Below, in pieces: positions 1 to 12,237 of a DNA stretch of 64,000 bases. The position numbers and the translations under genes were made by a program. Origin of the DNA: Hirudo medicinalis (Eukaryota; Annelida; Clitellata; Hirudinida; Hirudinidae); NCBI GenBank assembly GCA_011800805.1, contig MPNW01000021.1, forward strand, positions 612,551-676,550, in the 5' to 3' direction. How positions within the stretch are numbered: the stretch's first letter is position 1; the number at the start of each line of letters is the position of its first letter. Under the pieces are notes generated by a model. The model searched no databases and was not told the DNA's origin. It saw only the letters and a list, made by a program, of their open reading frames with translations.

Positions 1-104
1 TGGTGATGTTGGTGATGATGACGGTGGTGGTGATGGTGGTGATGATGGTGATGATGATGGTGATGATGATGGTGGTGATGATGGTGGTGATGATGGTGAG
101 TGAA
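1..104. repeat. TGG/TGA trinucleotide microsatellite
   Basis: Imperfect TGG/TGA/TGGTGA run at the left edge of the window. The Met/Val-only reading frame through it is a by-product of the repeat, not a gene. Confidence 0.9.
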
Positions 105-1600
105 GGAAAAAGTGATGACGACGAATGTTTGAAACGTCAAATAAAGCAAACGTCACAATTTCAGGGACGACTTTTAAATGTCGAAAGAAATTTAATCGAG
201 AAATTTTAATTTAAATGTTTAAAAAGCTGAAATAAAATCAAGAAACAAATAAAAGCCAGCAAAGTGAAAATCATTTCTCTAAAATCTATTTTTATATAAT
301 ATTCTATTTAAATATAAGTTTTATATTTTTTTAAATAAATAGTATTTTTTTGAATATATTTAATTTAATTTAAATTTATTATATTTTATTTAAATATATT
401 ATTATTTTATTACATCGTAATATTCTGAAGTTTCGATATCAACTTAAGCATCGTTCAGAACTTTTAAACCAAAATGTATATGAATATTAATTGAATATAA
501 ACAACAATGGTTGATAATATTTATAATTATCACAATAATTATTGATAGCATATTATTATCAATCAAATAATGGCATATTAATATAATAAAAATAATAATT
601 ATAACTCATAAATATGATAATTGCGCAACCCTAGTCACACGTCCGTAAGCCATAAAAGGAGGTTGTCGGCCTAAAATAAACTGTTAAACTAATAAATTTG
701 AATTGAAATCCTTTTAATCCTTGTTTTACTTCATGAGAATCTCAAAAGAATCTTCTATTTTTAAACTTTTAACTCGAACAAGAGGAAACAATGGAGCATC
801 CCGAAATCATTCACTGGGATTTGAACACGACAACCTTGCACTGGGTGCTCTCCTCTAAGAAAAGTGAAGCCTTTTAGAGATGCTCAGACAATGACGGTGG
901 TGCTGATGCTCAGACAATGGAGCTTCTGAAGATTTCGTTGAAAAGAATTTCATGCTGGCAGTCCTTTGTCAGGAATTAGTCTGTAGTTAATGGCGATGCC
1001 ATTTTTGAGAAATTTGATAAAATTTGGATGATGTTCTTTGGAGCTTCACGTTGTACTAATAGCATTTAATAAAAATTCATTATTTTATAAGTTATTTATG
1101 ATGCTTATTATATTTATCATACATTATTTATGATATTCTGCTATTTTCAAACAATTTCTAAGTTGTATAAGTGAAATAGCAAATTATTACGCTAAATAAA
1201 GTTTTAAATATTTAAAAATGAATTTACAATTAATTTGCAAAAGGTTTAAATATTCCCATAATTTCCTCAAAATGTCTCGAATACAAGCAATTTGCAGTGC
1301 TGAGCTTAAGACGCACATGTGTGGAATAAATTCGCTATTTTTATTTCTGTGCTTTAAATTATTTTCATTTTCTAATATAAATCAACTTTATTAATAACTC
1401 TAAAAATTCATTTTACTTTCTAATTTTTCAAATATTCAAATAAGGATATTTTAAAACTTAAATTAAAATTCATTTTTAATCTCCCAATAACTGGTCGCAG
1501 ACGACTGACTTTATTTACGAACAAATTGAATGCACCCGAGTAACTGTTGTCATTTCACCGCATAAAACATTGTTACATTTAACATCAAAACATTAGCACA

Positions 1601-1830
1601 ATAATAATAATAATAATATATTCATTTTTAGAGCGCCATAAGCGTGAGCGTCAGGGGCGCTTCGCCCTTCACTACTGTGGGAAAAGGTGGGTCTTGAGGT
1701 TAGCCTTGAAGAGGCTGAACGAATCGGAGGCCCTGAGTTGTGGGGGCCATTCCATGTCCGAGGGGACTTGAGAGACTTTGCTTCGAACTTGTTCCTCGGG
1801 AATGTTGAGAACCACATCAAGCATTATCAC
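1601..1830 (+). repeat. SINE-like dispersed element, copy A
   Basis: An AAT run is followed by a module containing GCGCCATAAGCGTGAGCGTC and then GGGGCGCTT. The same order, AAT run then GCGCCAT..GCGTCAG-GGCGC, recurs at 23592-23664 (inverted), 45711-45768 and 51026-51119. This copy continues into a GC-richer body (about 1690-1830). Element boundaries are estimated; no target duplication was confirmed. Confidence 0.6.
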
Positions 1831-2450
1831 ACGTTGTTATCATTAGCACGCTATAAATCATTATTGCTATAGCAATAAAGCATTATTACATTACAATATG
1901 TAACGTATTTTTTAAAATTCCAACTTGATTTTTGTTAAAAGTGCAAGTTTTATTCACTGGAATTCATTTGAGAACGTTTGTAAAAAGTTACGAAGTTTAT
2001 GCAAGTAAATCATTGCAGTGAATTTAATTGATAATGTAATTTGAAATAATTTCCATTAATTTGTGTCCTCTTAACTGTAATTGTTGATAAATGAAGCGGA
2101 AAATCTGTCAAGTCAAGCGCACGTCAACAAAAAGGAAAATATCATTTAGGATTCAACTCCTTGTTTACTCCGAAATTTCCAACTGTCGAGATGCATTTCT
2201 TATTTTCAGAACAACAAGCGATTACAAATGGCGGGTAAATCAGTCGAATCCCGGAATGTTCTTTAAAAATAACCGTGAAATATTAAATTTCATAATAAGT
2301 TTTAATCTCAACCGTGATGTGAGAATTTAAAATTAGCTGTAATGTCAGTTACGGAATGTTGTTAGTGCTTATTGAAGTAACGTTATTTTCATATTTTATT
2401 TCATGTTTTGTTGTTACGAATAACTTTGTGACAACATGAAGTTCATGTTT

Positions 2451-2620
2451 CACTCAAATAATTTACAACACTCAAATAATTTACAACACTCAAATAATTT
2501 ACAACACTCAAATAATTTACAACATTCAAATAATTTACAACACTCAAATAATTTACAACACTCAAATAATTTACAACACTCAAATAATTTACAACACTCA
2601 AATAATTTACAACACTCAAA
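2451..2620. repeat. 18-bp tandem satellite, about 9.4 copies
   Basis: The unit CACTCAAATAATTTACAA repeats head to tail, with one C-to-T variant near 2523. Because 18 is a multiple of 3, all frames stay open and give repeat peptides such as HSNNLQ; I do not regard them as genes. Confidence 0.95.
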
Positions 2621-3185
2621 CATGAACGAATATGCGAACCACATTTATGCGATCTCTGCATATTTTACATCCTTATTTTCAATTTCTTAGAAAATTCCCA
2701 GTTACTTTCTACTTCATATTTTTGCTATCATATTTTTCTTAATTTGTGCGTTTTGTGATTTTAAATTTTTTTTTCTTTACGGCGAGAATGGAAATAATTT
2801 ATTCACGACTCCATTTTGTACGTTAAAAGAGAAATCTGAGAAACACAGGACACAAGAGTTGACGAAATCTGGTCGTTCTGGTGGAGAGCGTCTGGGCGGG
2901 TTAATGAAAGGGTGGGTAGGAATGGTTGGGTGGTTGGGTAGGAATGGATGGGTAGGAATGGGTGAGTGAAAATGAGTAGTCGAAAAGTGGGGGTCATTAA
3001 ATTTTAAAGAGGACTTGTTGAGGAGAATATAAGCGGGCACACACGCTGGTCATTAAATTCTTGCGCCACATTTCACTTCAGTCCACCGTAACGGACATCT
3101 AGCGACCATTTTTGGAAACAATTAGCGAACCCAACAACAAATATATCCATCCTATTTATTATCCATTCCTTGTTTCTTCCTATTA

Positions 3186-3405
3186 GTTACATCATCATCA
3201 TCATCATCGTCATCATCGTCATCGTCATCATCATCATCATAATCATCATCATCATCGTCATCGTCATCGTCATCGTCATCATCATCGTCATCGTCATCGT
3301 CATCATCATCATCATCGTCATCATCGTCATCGTCATCATCATCGTAGTCATAATCATCGCCTAGACATCGTCATAGTCATCGTCATCGTCACCGTCACCG
3401 TCAGT
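3186..3405. repeat. CAT/CGT trinucleotide microsatellite
   Basis: A run of CATCATCGT-type triplets about 200 bp long. The Ile/Val-only frame across it is an artefact. Confidence 0.95.
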
Positions 3406-3516
3406 CGAATAAAAATGAAGTCAAGAAGAGGGTTTATTTTTTGATTATTCAGTAGTGTTTACTTGATTTTTGATTGATTTTAATGTAACAAAATAAAATC
3501 TTTAATTCCCACAAGC

Positions 3517-3598
3517 AAGAAGTAATTGTTGTAATTAAGAAGTAATTGTTGTAATTAAGAAGTAATTGTTGTAATTAAGAAGTAATTGTTGTAATTAA
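3517..3598. repeat. 20-bp tandem repeat, 4 copies
   Basis: Four near-perfect copies of AAGAAGTAATTGTTGTAATT in AT-rich intergenic DNA. Confidence 0.95.
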
Positions 3599-4671
3599 GT
3601 GATGCATCAATTGATTCAAGCGCAATAATTTCAATCTTTAAATTCGATTGTTTTTATTGTATTTTTATTTTTTTCATAATCTGAAAGTTGGTCAGAGAAA
3701 GTGGTTTGAATTCTTAGATTTGATCGTCTTAAGTGATCCCCACAATCAACTTGCTTCTTCTTCGATGGTTTGAAAGCAACTAAGCCAACAAGATGGAGAC
3801 CATTGTCATCAAAATGCTAAATATTTTTAAGTGAATACTTTCAAAATATTTAAAAATATGAATTTTACCTCTTTTTTTTAATTGATTGAATATGTTCATG
3901 TTTATCTTTCTGAATTATCTTTTATTTATTCATTTTTAGAATTTAGAGGCATTTTATAATTCTGAAAATATATTTTGAAATTGCGATGGGGTCTCCTTTG
4001 GTCACATTCAAAGGATGTTACATTGGTTGCGGATGTTTGCATCTTATAATAATTATATTATTATACAGAATTTATTTTAAATTTTAAGTATTTTCTTTCT
4101 TCGAAGATGAAGTCATTTTGTTTTATAAATTAAACTAGCAAAACATCTTATGTGTTAAATATTCTGATAAACACATCGGTCAACTCTTTTTTCATTGACT
4201 TTTCCAATAACTTTCAGTAAAGCATTTAGACAGCCAAATGCATGCGAGACTCAAAAAATAATGTTAAAGTCAGTTGTAAGAAAATAATGTTTTCAATTGT
4301 TTCCGACAAGAAGTTGTTACAAGAATCTTTGTTGGAAGCAAGAAGACTGTAACACTGTTGCAGGTTGATCGTGTTGAGGGTTGCAAGTATTGAGCGGGGA
4401 ATTGGTTGGACAAGACAATCAACTATCGAATATCAGCTGCTGAATGGAAAAATATGTTTTCAATAAATTCGTCAAAAATTCATCAATCCATGAAACTTGA
4501 TTCTCTCGAGACGAGCGATAATGGAGGAAACCACTTGAAGCAGACGTCTTTCCAGGGAAAGTTTTTGAAAATCTTTCACGTTTCAAAACTTCAACAACTT
4601 CTCTGGGATTCCCTCAGAGCAAGTAATCATTGCAACTTCAAATGCTAACAATATAAATAATAATATCGTTT

Positions 4672-4702
4672 ATTATTATTATTATTATTATTAAACATAA
4701 TC
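4672..4702. repeat. ATT microsatellite
   Basis: Short ATT run, with a second short ATT run near 4728-4743. Confidence 0.9.
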
Positions 4703-4912
4703 CAGTGCTTAACAACCATGTTTTTTGTTATTATTATTATTACTATTAATCACTCGAGTGTTGCACATTTTGCTCTTGGACACAACCATATTTTTGCAAA
4801 ATATTTAAAATGGATTGAATAAAATATTTGATGCATTTGAAGTTTTAGTCATTTATTTATTTAGCGAGGGAAAAACCTTTAAGAAACGATGAAATTTAAA
4901 ATCAAAAATTAG

Positions 4913-5993
4913 TAGGGCTGCAGGTTGAATAATTTGTTTAATCTCGATTAATCGCGCGATCAACTTTCTTTTTATCTTTGATTAACGCATAATTAATCGC
5001 GTCAATTATCTTTCTTACTTTTCAAATAATTTCCCAATATATTTCATTTTTATCGAAAAATCAATTTCGTTCATGATAAAATGCTCACAATAGTAGTTTA
5101 GAAATTTTTATTTGTGGTTCATTAAATGACATTTAGCCAGTTGCTGAAGCAAACGAGTCTGTTGATGTTGTCTGGAGATGGAGAAGAACGTTTGTTACTG
5201 ACAACGTGTCCAGAAAGGGAAAATAACCGTTCGTGGTCGACCATGGCACAGTCGTAGCTGGAGGAACTAAGTATTTGAAGGTAGCTTAGCAACAAGGCAT
5301 GTGATGGCGTACATTTCCGCCATCATTCCAATGGACACAAAGCTTTGTCAATATCTGGTTCTGCTCTGTAATATGCTAAAGCTTTTCTCAGCTGCTGACA
5401 CAGGAACCCATCCTTGACTTCGACAGCTGCCAAGGAAATCCTAGATCCCACAAGACTGATTGGATTCCGCATACCATATCTTATGTCCGGGCGCGCCAAC
5501 CCTGCATTATCCCCAAGAGAAGATCCACCCAAGTTAGATCAGATAAAGTTGCTGATATCTTTGATCATCCTTTCCTGGCCCAGAGCCATGATGGATATCA
5601 AACTCCGAACATCAAACCTCTTCCAGTGGCCACTCCCACAGTCTCCGATTCTGGAAACGTTCTAGCACTACCTATAACAGGCTATGTGCTCCAAAATTGA
5701 CTTACCTATGCTACTCATGGCCATCGTACTTTTGTAAGCGCAATGCAGTACTTTCGGTCTTTTTACACATTAATAATATAATATTTTGTAATAATAATAT
5801 GGGAAGTCGGAAGCCAAATAAATAACAAGATATAAAAACAAAGAGTTATAAAACATAAAATAGGTGAAAATATTTTATAAATTAATAAAATCATTTATTG
5901 AAAAATTATAATAATTTAACGAGTTAATCGCGCGTTAATTATGTTAACTGCAAAAATGTATTGTGCGTTAACGCAGATTAATCTGCAGTCCTA
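4913..5993 (-). mobile_element. Degenerate hAT-family DNA transposon
   Basis: The element begins TAGGGCTGCAG and ends CTGCAGTCCTA, an 11-bp terminal inverted repeat with one mismatch. The left subterminal DNA carries ATTAATCGCG-type motifs and the right carries AGTTAATCGCG, so the subterminal regions also resemble each other in inverted orientation. It is flanked by AAAATTAG (4905-4912) and AAAATTAT (5994-6001), a 7/8 match with the 8-bp target duplication expected of hAT elements. Inside, on the minus strand, is the C-terminal dimerisation part of a hAT transposase. At about 1.08 kb it is far shorter than an autonomous hAT element, so it is internally deleted and cannot move by itself. Confidence 0.82.
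5130..5665 (-). pseudogene. hAT transposase C-terminal remnant
   Basis: Reading the minus strand, a frame with PDIDKALCPLE is followed by an in-frame TGA where the family normally has the Trp of its LEWW-type motif, then by ERLFSLSGHVVSNKRS and a final Leu-rich helix ending at a stop near 5127. This matches the pattern of hAT dimerisation domains, in which an ER-F-S-G motif is followed by a KRS and Ser-Pro segment. Only about 150 of some 600 residues remain; the BED zinc finger and the catalytic DDE core are not visible. The stop codon and the missing N-terminal part make it non-functional. Confidence 0.75.
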
Positions 5994-6001
5994 AAAATTA
6001 T

Positions 6002-6748
6002 TAAATTCATTATATGACATGAATAAACCACATTAAGTTACAAATTGCCATTTAAATTTCAAACTGCTAAAGCAAATAATAACATGGGAGTCTAGCGAAA
6101 TGAAACTTTTTGTGATGAACAGGGATTTAATAAGCGGTGATTTATACTGAAATAAATTAATATGAAAAAGTCCGTCCCAAATTAAGTTTGAAACTCACGC
6201 ACATCAAAGCAGAACATTTTATTCGAGCGATTCTTCACTCCTATGTTCTTCAACAGGCTCAGAATTTCTCGAGGTTGTTGAAATGTTTCAAGTGAGAAGA
6301 GAAAAATATGTCTCGAGAAATAAAAAAGAAAATATATTTGAAGTAATGAAATATTTATTCGATAACAGCACAATCGACAACGTCACAAAGAAGGAACGAA
6401 CATCAAAAAACAAAACGTCACTGTTTGAATGTCCCGAATAAATTCTTAACTTTTCGTTGGAAATTGGAAAAAAAACGAATTTTTTTTAAATCAATTTGTC
6501 TGGATTTTAGTTTCTTGATCGGATATTTCAAATCGATCGGTTGAAGGTGGTTATTCTCTGTTGAGACGTCGGAATTTCAATAGGCAATTTAGTTAAATTA
6601 ATTAAGTAATTGTAATGATTTTATTATAATGATTCAAATCGATTAATCATATTATTGTTATTATTATTATTATTATTATCATCATCGTCATTGTCATCAT
6701 CATCATCATTATTATTATTATTACTATTTTTATTATTATTATTATTAA

Positions 6749-6797
<49 letters not shown>

Positions 6798-7667
6798 ATT
6801 ATTATTATTATCAGTTAACATGAAAATAATTTGAGTCATGACTTTTGACAAACGAGAATTTTGTACAATGAAGTATTTTTTGATAAAATGTTGTTACTAA
6901 TGTCCTCGGCCAAGAATAATTACTGACAACACAAAGTGCGTGCTTGTAATTATCATTCTTGTTGTAAGTTTTGGTTTTTTTATTATTAATGCTAATTAAA
7001 TAAACAAATTTTACGGAGTCTGGCACATGCATTGAGAGGAAATGGTCAGTTTTTTTCAAACTTAACAAGAAAGACTGGATGAAACGAAATATGCAGGAGG
7101 AAATTGAATGATTAGAATCAACAATGAGCATAATTTATTCAAATAATAAATAATTATAATAACAATAAACAAACACAAATGTCTCCATGGTCACAAAGCG
7201 AGTGACGCTGATTCCATGAAAGGGATGAATTCGAGACTGAAATTGATTCACAGAAGTATCGGTGAATGAACTCCGTGAGGTTGGAGACCTGAGGATGTGT
7301 TTCATCAGCAACTCAAACGTGTGCGAACGTTGAATGTTGCGTTAAGAAATTCATTCGCCACCTAAAAGTTACAACAATAAGTCGGTTTGAAACGCATAAA
7401 TATAATTTTTTAAACAATAGTTAATTATTAAATGATATGTCAAACATGAACTAATAATGACTCACAAGCTCAACTCAACTTAAAGCAATCTCAAAAACTG
7501 CCCTTCGATCACAAATACAGCGCACCTAAAGTCGCCTATAAATATTGGTTTAAATATAAATGAGATAGAATCTAGATATAAACAAAATAATTATTTCAAA
7601 TAACACTTTAAACGTCTTAAATATAAACAATTAACACTTTAATTCCTTCGAAAAAGAATTCAAAGAA
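6002..7667. other. Intergenic, no gene seen
   Basis: AT-rich DNA with a long ATT microsatellite. A 106-codon minus-strand frame (6811-7131) is AT-biased, has no domain I recognise and lacks splice-site support. Confidence 0.6.
6650..6815. repeat. ATT/ATC microsatellite
   Basis: About 165 bp of ATT and ATC/GTC triplets. The Asn/Asp-only minus-strand peptide is a repeat artefact. Confidence 0.95.
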
Positions 7668-8268
7668 ATGACAGCCGTCGATGAGAGTTCACGGTTTCGC
7701 AGTCTTCCGCCGAGTTTCCTTTCCTCTTCGATTGTCAACAGGATGGGAAGTGGAGATGGAGGCACCAGGTGGAATGTCAGACCATCTCCTCCAATCTTCT
7801 ACAACACTGACAGGACCATTCTCTCCAGGTATCGATGTGATTGGGCAATTGAGCTGAAACGACCTGATCTTTAGTTAGAAATGTGACTGGGTAGTTTGTA
7901 TAAGCCATTGACAACAACTAGGTTGTCCAAACCTAAGTCACAAAGTAACTTTGTTCTGGGAGCCATAATTTAAGTCACGAGAATATGAAGTGGCTTTGAA
8001 AGATCAATATTGTTTAATTAAATATTTTGTTTTGAAACCTCACAGGGCTGCAACTCCTACTCTGCTGACAACGGCTTTGTTGAGGAGGCTCCGTGGCAGA
8101 ATGAGAGGCAGCGACGTCGGTCCAGAAGGCAATTCATCCTGGTCCTCGTGGCTTCCCTGTTCCGAACAGGGCAGCAAGAAATGCCTGGCCAAAAGGATTG
8201 TTACTGGCATACTGGTCACGGGAATACTGGCCAGACTCGTCTACGCTACTTTGAAGGGAACAAATTGA
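7668..8268 (+). CDS. Unrecognised two-exon protein, 127 aa, hydrophobic C-terminus
   Basis: Exons 7668-7828 and 8046-8268 join in phase (AG|G) across a 217-bp intron with GTATCG and a CACAG acceptor, giving 127 codons plus TGA. Both exons are richer in GC than their surroundings, and the joined frame stays open, which supports a real gene. The protein starts MTAVDESSRF, has a Pro/Ser-rich middle, an Arg-rich stretch (LLRRLRGRMRG) and a hydrophobic segment near the end (RIVTGILVTGILARLVYATL) followed by five residues, which would suit a tail-anchored membrane protein. I recognise no family. It could also be part of a larger gene, or the second exon may be read in another frame that also lacks stops. 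Function unknown. Confidence 0.45.
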
Positions 8269-9948
8269 CAAATTAAGAATTTAATCTTTCTTTTTTTTTA
8301 ATAATTCTTTGTGAATCGAATTTTTGGTTTGGAAATTTATATTTTACAGGTTGTTGCAATTTTCATATTATATATTTTTTTTTAGAAAGATCGGAATTGA
8401 AATCAATGTTGTTCTGACGAGAACCTCATTAAGTTAGTCAGCGGTGGTAAGTGGGAAGGTCACGAGAATAAATAAGACGAAAATAAGATGGAAATCGGTA
8501 AACATTGAATCGTGGCTTTCCAGGGATTGCTCGGCAAGCAGAAGTACTTTCCAAACAATTGCAAACGAGAATCACTCTAGATCAACGCGTGCGTTCCCAC
8601 CTTTCAAAATAACGTCACTTTTAAAGAAATTCAAAAACAAACTGCTTCTTGATCATTTTAGGTCCTCAAAGTTATGTTCTGATTTCATAATTTCATCTGT
8701 AAGTGACCACAGCTACTAGGTTTTAATTGTTCAATAATTTCTATTTTATGATTAAATTACAAAGCAAACATCACATAATCTTTTCCACAACAGGCTTTCT
8801 ATATTGAAACAACTCCACTGAACTCATGAAAGAAATATTCTTTGAATTACATCTCAATAAAGTCCAAAAGGAATTATAAACCAACATTTGAATAAATCAT
8901 TAAATCTGTAATATCATTTCAATTCTCAAAACTGAGGTCATCATGCAGGCTTACTGAAAAATATTTCAAACAAAAGTTCAAAAACCATTTTTGAGTTCCA
9001 GACAATTATAAGGGAAATGAAACATTTTCAACTTTGATTGATACTTGAAAAATTCAAGTTTGCTTTGATTTTTAAATGTGATCAGACATTAGCCTAAATC
9101 ATCAACCTAAAGCATTCTCCAAAGTGGCATCCATATTGCAAGACAAAAATTCAGATTTAGATGCAAAATAAAAATAAGTTCCAATAATGAAACAACATAT
9201 TCAAGCAATGTCATAAAATGGAAGTAATGTTATATTAATGTTATGAAACCAAAAATGAAAGCAGCATTAACAAACTGCTTGATTTCAAATGATAAACACA
9301 GAAGCAAAGTTGATTCCAAAAAAGAAAAACACAAAAAATATAACCAAAATAGAGATTTCACAGAGAAATGCCTAAAAGTGAAATAAGGGAAAATTCAAAA
9401 AATTTAAATCAAATAATACTAAGTAATATATCAATAAATATTAATATATGCTAATATCAACATACATTAATATTCATGAGTAACATCAAAGAGCATCTAA
9501 ATGTGCAAGCATAAAATGTCATGGGAAGAAGCACGTGGTTACATTGCATCTACATTGTCAGAAGATTAGCAAATACATCAACAAAGCAGTTTCTATGTAA
9601 ACATGAAGTCCAATGCAATCCATTCATCCGTGAATTTTGTTGAAGGGGATGCCAATCAACACGAAAACGATAAGTCCTGAATGGAGAACTGAAGAATCAC
9701 AATAGAATAGTAACAGGAGGATATGTCGGCCACAACGGCCATAATTAAAATAACAGTAATACTAATTAATTATTCGTTACTAATAATAATATAAACAATT
9801 TAACAAATTCGTAAATCTAAATGAACCATTTATTGGTCAGGCAACTGGTTAAAGAGAACAAAGATTCAAGAACATCATTCATTCTTTCAGACCCATCCAT
9901 CATTCTTCCAACCATCATTCATCCGTCAATCTTCCGTCGAACGTGCGA
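8269..9948. other. Intergenic plus 3' flank of the ZIP gene
   Basis: No gene is seen. Frames of 80-90 codons at 8444-8719 and 9821-10072 have no domain; the latter overlaps the last ZIP exon on the opposite strand. TTTATT at 9829-9834 reads AATAAA on the minus strand, 115 nt past the ZIP stop codon, and is a likely poly(A) signal. Confidence 0.6.
9829..9834 (-). terminator. Poly(A) signal AATAAA of the ZIP13-like gene
   Basis: Exact AATAAA on the minus strand, 115 nt downstream of the stop codon. Confidence 0.55.
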
Positions 9949-11698
9949 TCAGTCGACCAGAGTTGTCACGAGTCCCATGACGAGGATTCCAGTGCAGACG
10001 AGGAGCAGTTGTTTCAGGGAGTTGCTGAAAACATTCAAGGGATCATTCGGACTCAAAACGATGCCACAGTGATACTGTCAAACAGCAATCTATAATCCAA
10101 CTAGTTGAACTCAAAAAATTTATAGGAAACAGAATTTGACATTCTATGACTGTTAGGAATTCTAATGTTAGATGGTTGTTAGGAATTGCTTAGTCTAACA
10201 CTTAAATATTGAAAAAATACTTAAATACTTAAATATTGAGCCAAATGACAACATAAAATGAGCAAGTTATATGTAAAGCAGGTTGCTTTAATTTTTTATA
10301 ATTGTATTTAGACCATCTTTTGAGTGTCTTATGTATCCGAATGGGATGTGAAGGCACTTTTTAATCAATCTACCATTTATATCTACCCCAGGGTGCAGGC
10401 TGGGTTGCGAACGAACACGACACATTACGACCGTTGCTACTGCGATCGCATGCAGGAATGCAACCCATTCGGCCAACCTGCACGCCAAATTTTACAAATT
10501 ATTGACAAATATTTAGAAGCGAAACTCCGACAATTGAGCCGGAATTGGCGAGTCACCTCGCATTCTTTTCTCTGAGGATGTCGGGCACGATGGTGATGAG
10601 CGCAATGTTGATGAAGCCACCAGCTGTAAATGGTAGGATCCAAGCTGTGGAGTCACCTGGATAAGTAATAATTGATTAATTAATAAATTAAAGTAAAACT
10701 TATTACTGATTGATGACACTGTTACTTAAACACAGTCATAAGTTAATATTAAAGCTGAATGTGATGAGTCAGCACTAAGCCATGACAAGGCAAAGTAACA
10801 ACCTAATTCAAAAAGCAGAATATGAAATTTGAGTGTTAAAACCCTAAAGAAAAAATGACATAAATTTTAGATTTAGCAAAGAAAGAATAATGTTTCAACA
10901 ATTGTGCCACTTTCTTCTGAGAACAAACTTTACAAATGTTTTTACAAATATGGTTACAAATGTGTTTGCAAGTGTTTTGCAAATGTGCTAAAAAAATGTG
11001 TTTATGAATAAGTTTACAAATGCGTTTATGAATGTAAACCATCCAAACAGGAAGGATGTTCTCCCCACTCACCAAGGATTTTGGCAGATTCAGCACTGAG
11101 TGCCAGCATGGCTCCGATAATTCCGCCCGTAGCTGTCAACACCTGGATGGAGAAATAAATATTCAACCTGCTGCAGCTTATTGATCTCTTTAGTTAAACA
11201 ATTCTCATCATAATCCCTTAATTGGTGATTTATTCAATTCTTTAGCTCGATTCACAATTGAAACAATCAATCGTTGGCAATTATTGAAATCACTTTCACA
11301 GCAGAAACTTCATAAATGGCTTTGTCTGAGACCAGGCTTCTCTTAGCTGATAACAAAATGTGGCCAGGTAACATCTTTGCACCAACCTGAACTTTGGCAG
11401 CCTTCCATCTGTCGAATCCAGCTTGCAGAAGAATGGCAAAGTCTCCAATTTCGTGCGGAATCTCGTGAAGGAGGATGGCAAGAGTGGTCAGCAGCCCCAT
11501 CTGCGAGTCAATTTTAAAAAATATTAAAAATCACACGATAGACAACCTATTCAAGTAAAAATCAGTTGTCAGATGTGAGTGTTTACCGAACGCAGAGACC
11601 TCAGAACAGAAAAACAGAAAAATTACATATTTCTTACTCATTTCAATCAAATTCAAAACTTTAAAATGAAATTATTCTATCAAACATCATGGACATTA

Positions 11699-11734
<36 letters not shown>

Positions 11735-12204
11735 TACCATGGACATTATGTTATTATTATTATTTATAATAGACATTTAAATCATCCAACAAACACAACA
11801 ATGTTTTCCCTCACTAAAATAATCGCTTACAATTCCAAACCTACCACAAAATGGTTACTTAGAAATAGCAGATAGTAAGTGAAACAAATCTTCAACTAAT
11901 CAGCTGCAAACAACAACCACCTTGGAGCTGATGCTGTAACTTCCTGCCACTGCAAGTCCATGAGTGAAATTGTCGACGACATTCGCAAGGAGATTCAACC
12001 ATCCACTCACCTGCACGACACCATCGTCAACGTCAATCGCTCATCGATGACAACAACAACAACAAACTCATTAATGATTCAATTATTAATTAATATTTAA
12101 ATAATTTAATTCATAGTTTAATTAATAACAATTAATCATCAAACCAAATTATTTAATTAACCGATTGATTTAATAATTTTTACCAGCAAAACAAATTAAG
12201 TACT

Positions 12205-12237
<33 letters not shown>

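Larger units (their letters stand above)
105..4904. other. Intergenic, repeat-rich, no gene seen
   Basis: AT-rich sequence without any open frame that joins into a plausible protein by splice sites. It holds a possible LTR remnant (about 600-800), a SINE-like element (1601-1830), an 18-bp satellite (2451-2620), a GGTAGGAATGG-type minisatellite (about 2890-2985), a CAT/CGT microsatellite and a 20-bp tandem repeat. Open frames of 60-90 codons here (for example 2091-2330 and 4406-4648) have no recognisable domain. Confidence 0.6.

Noticed and set aside
2436..2690. HSNNLQ repeat protein
   Set aside because: An 18-bp satellite keeps all frames open on both strands; no supporting splice or flanking coding signal.
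6811..7131. 106-codon minus-strand frame
   Set aside because: AT-biased, no domain, no splice-site or start context; length is expected by chance in AT-rich DNA with few stops.
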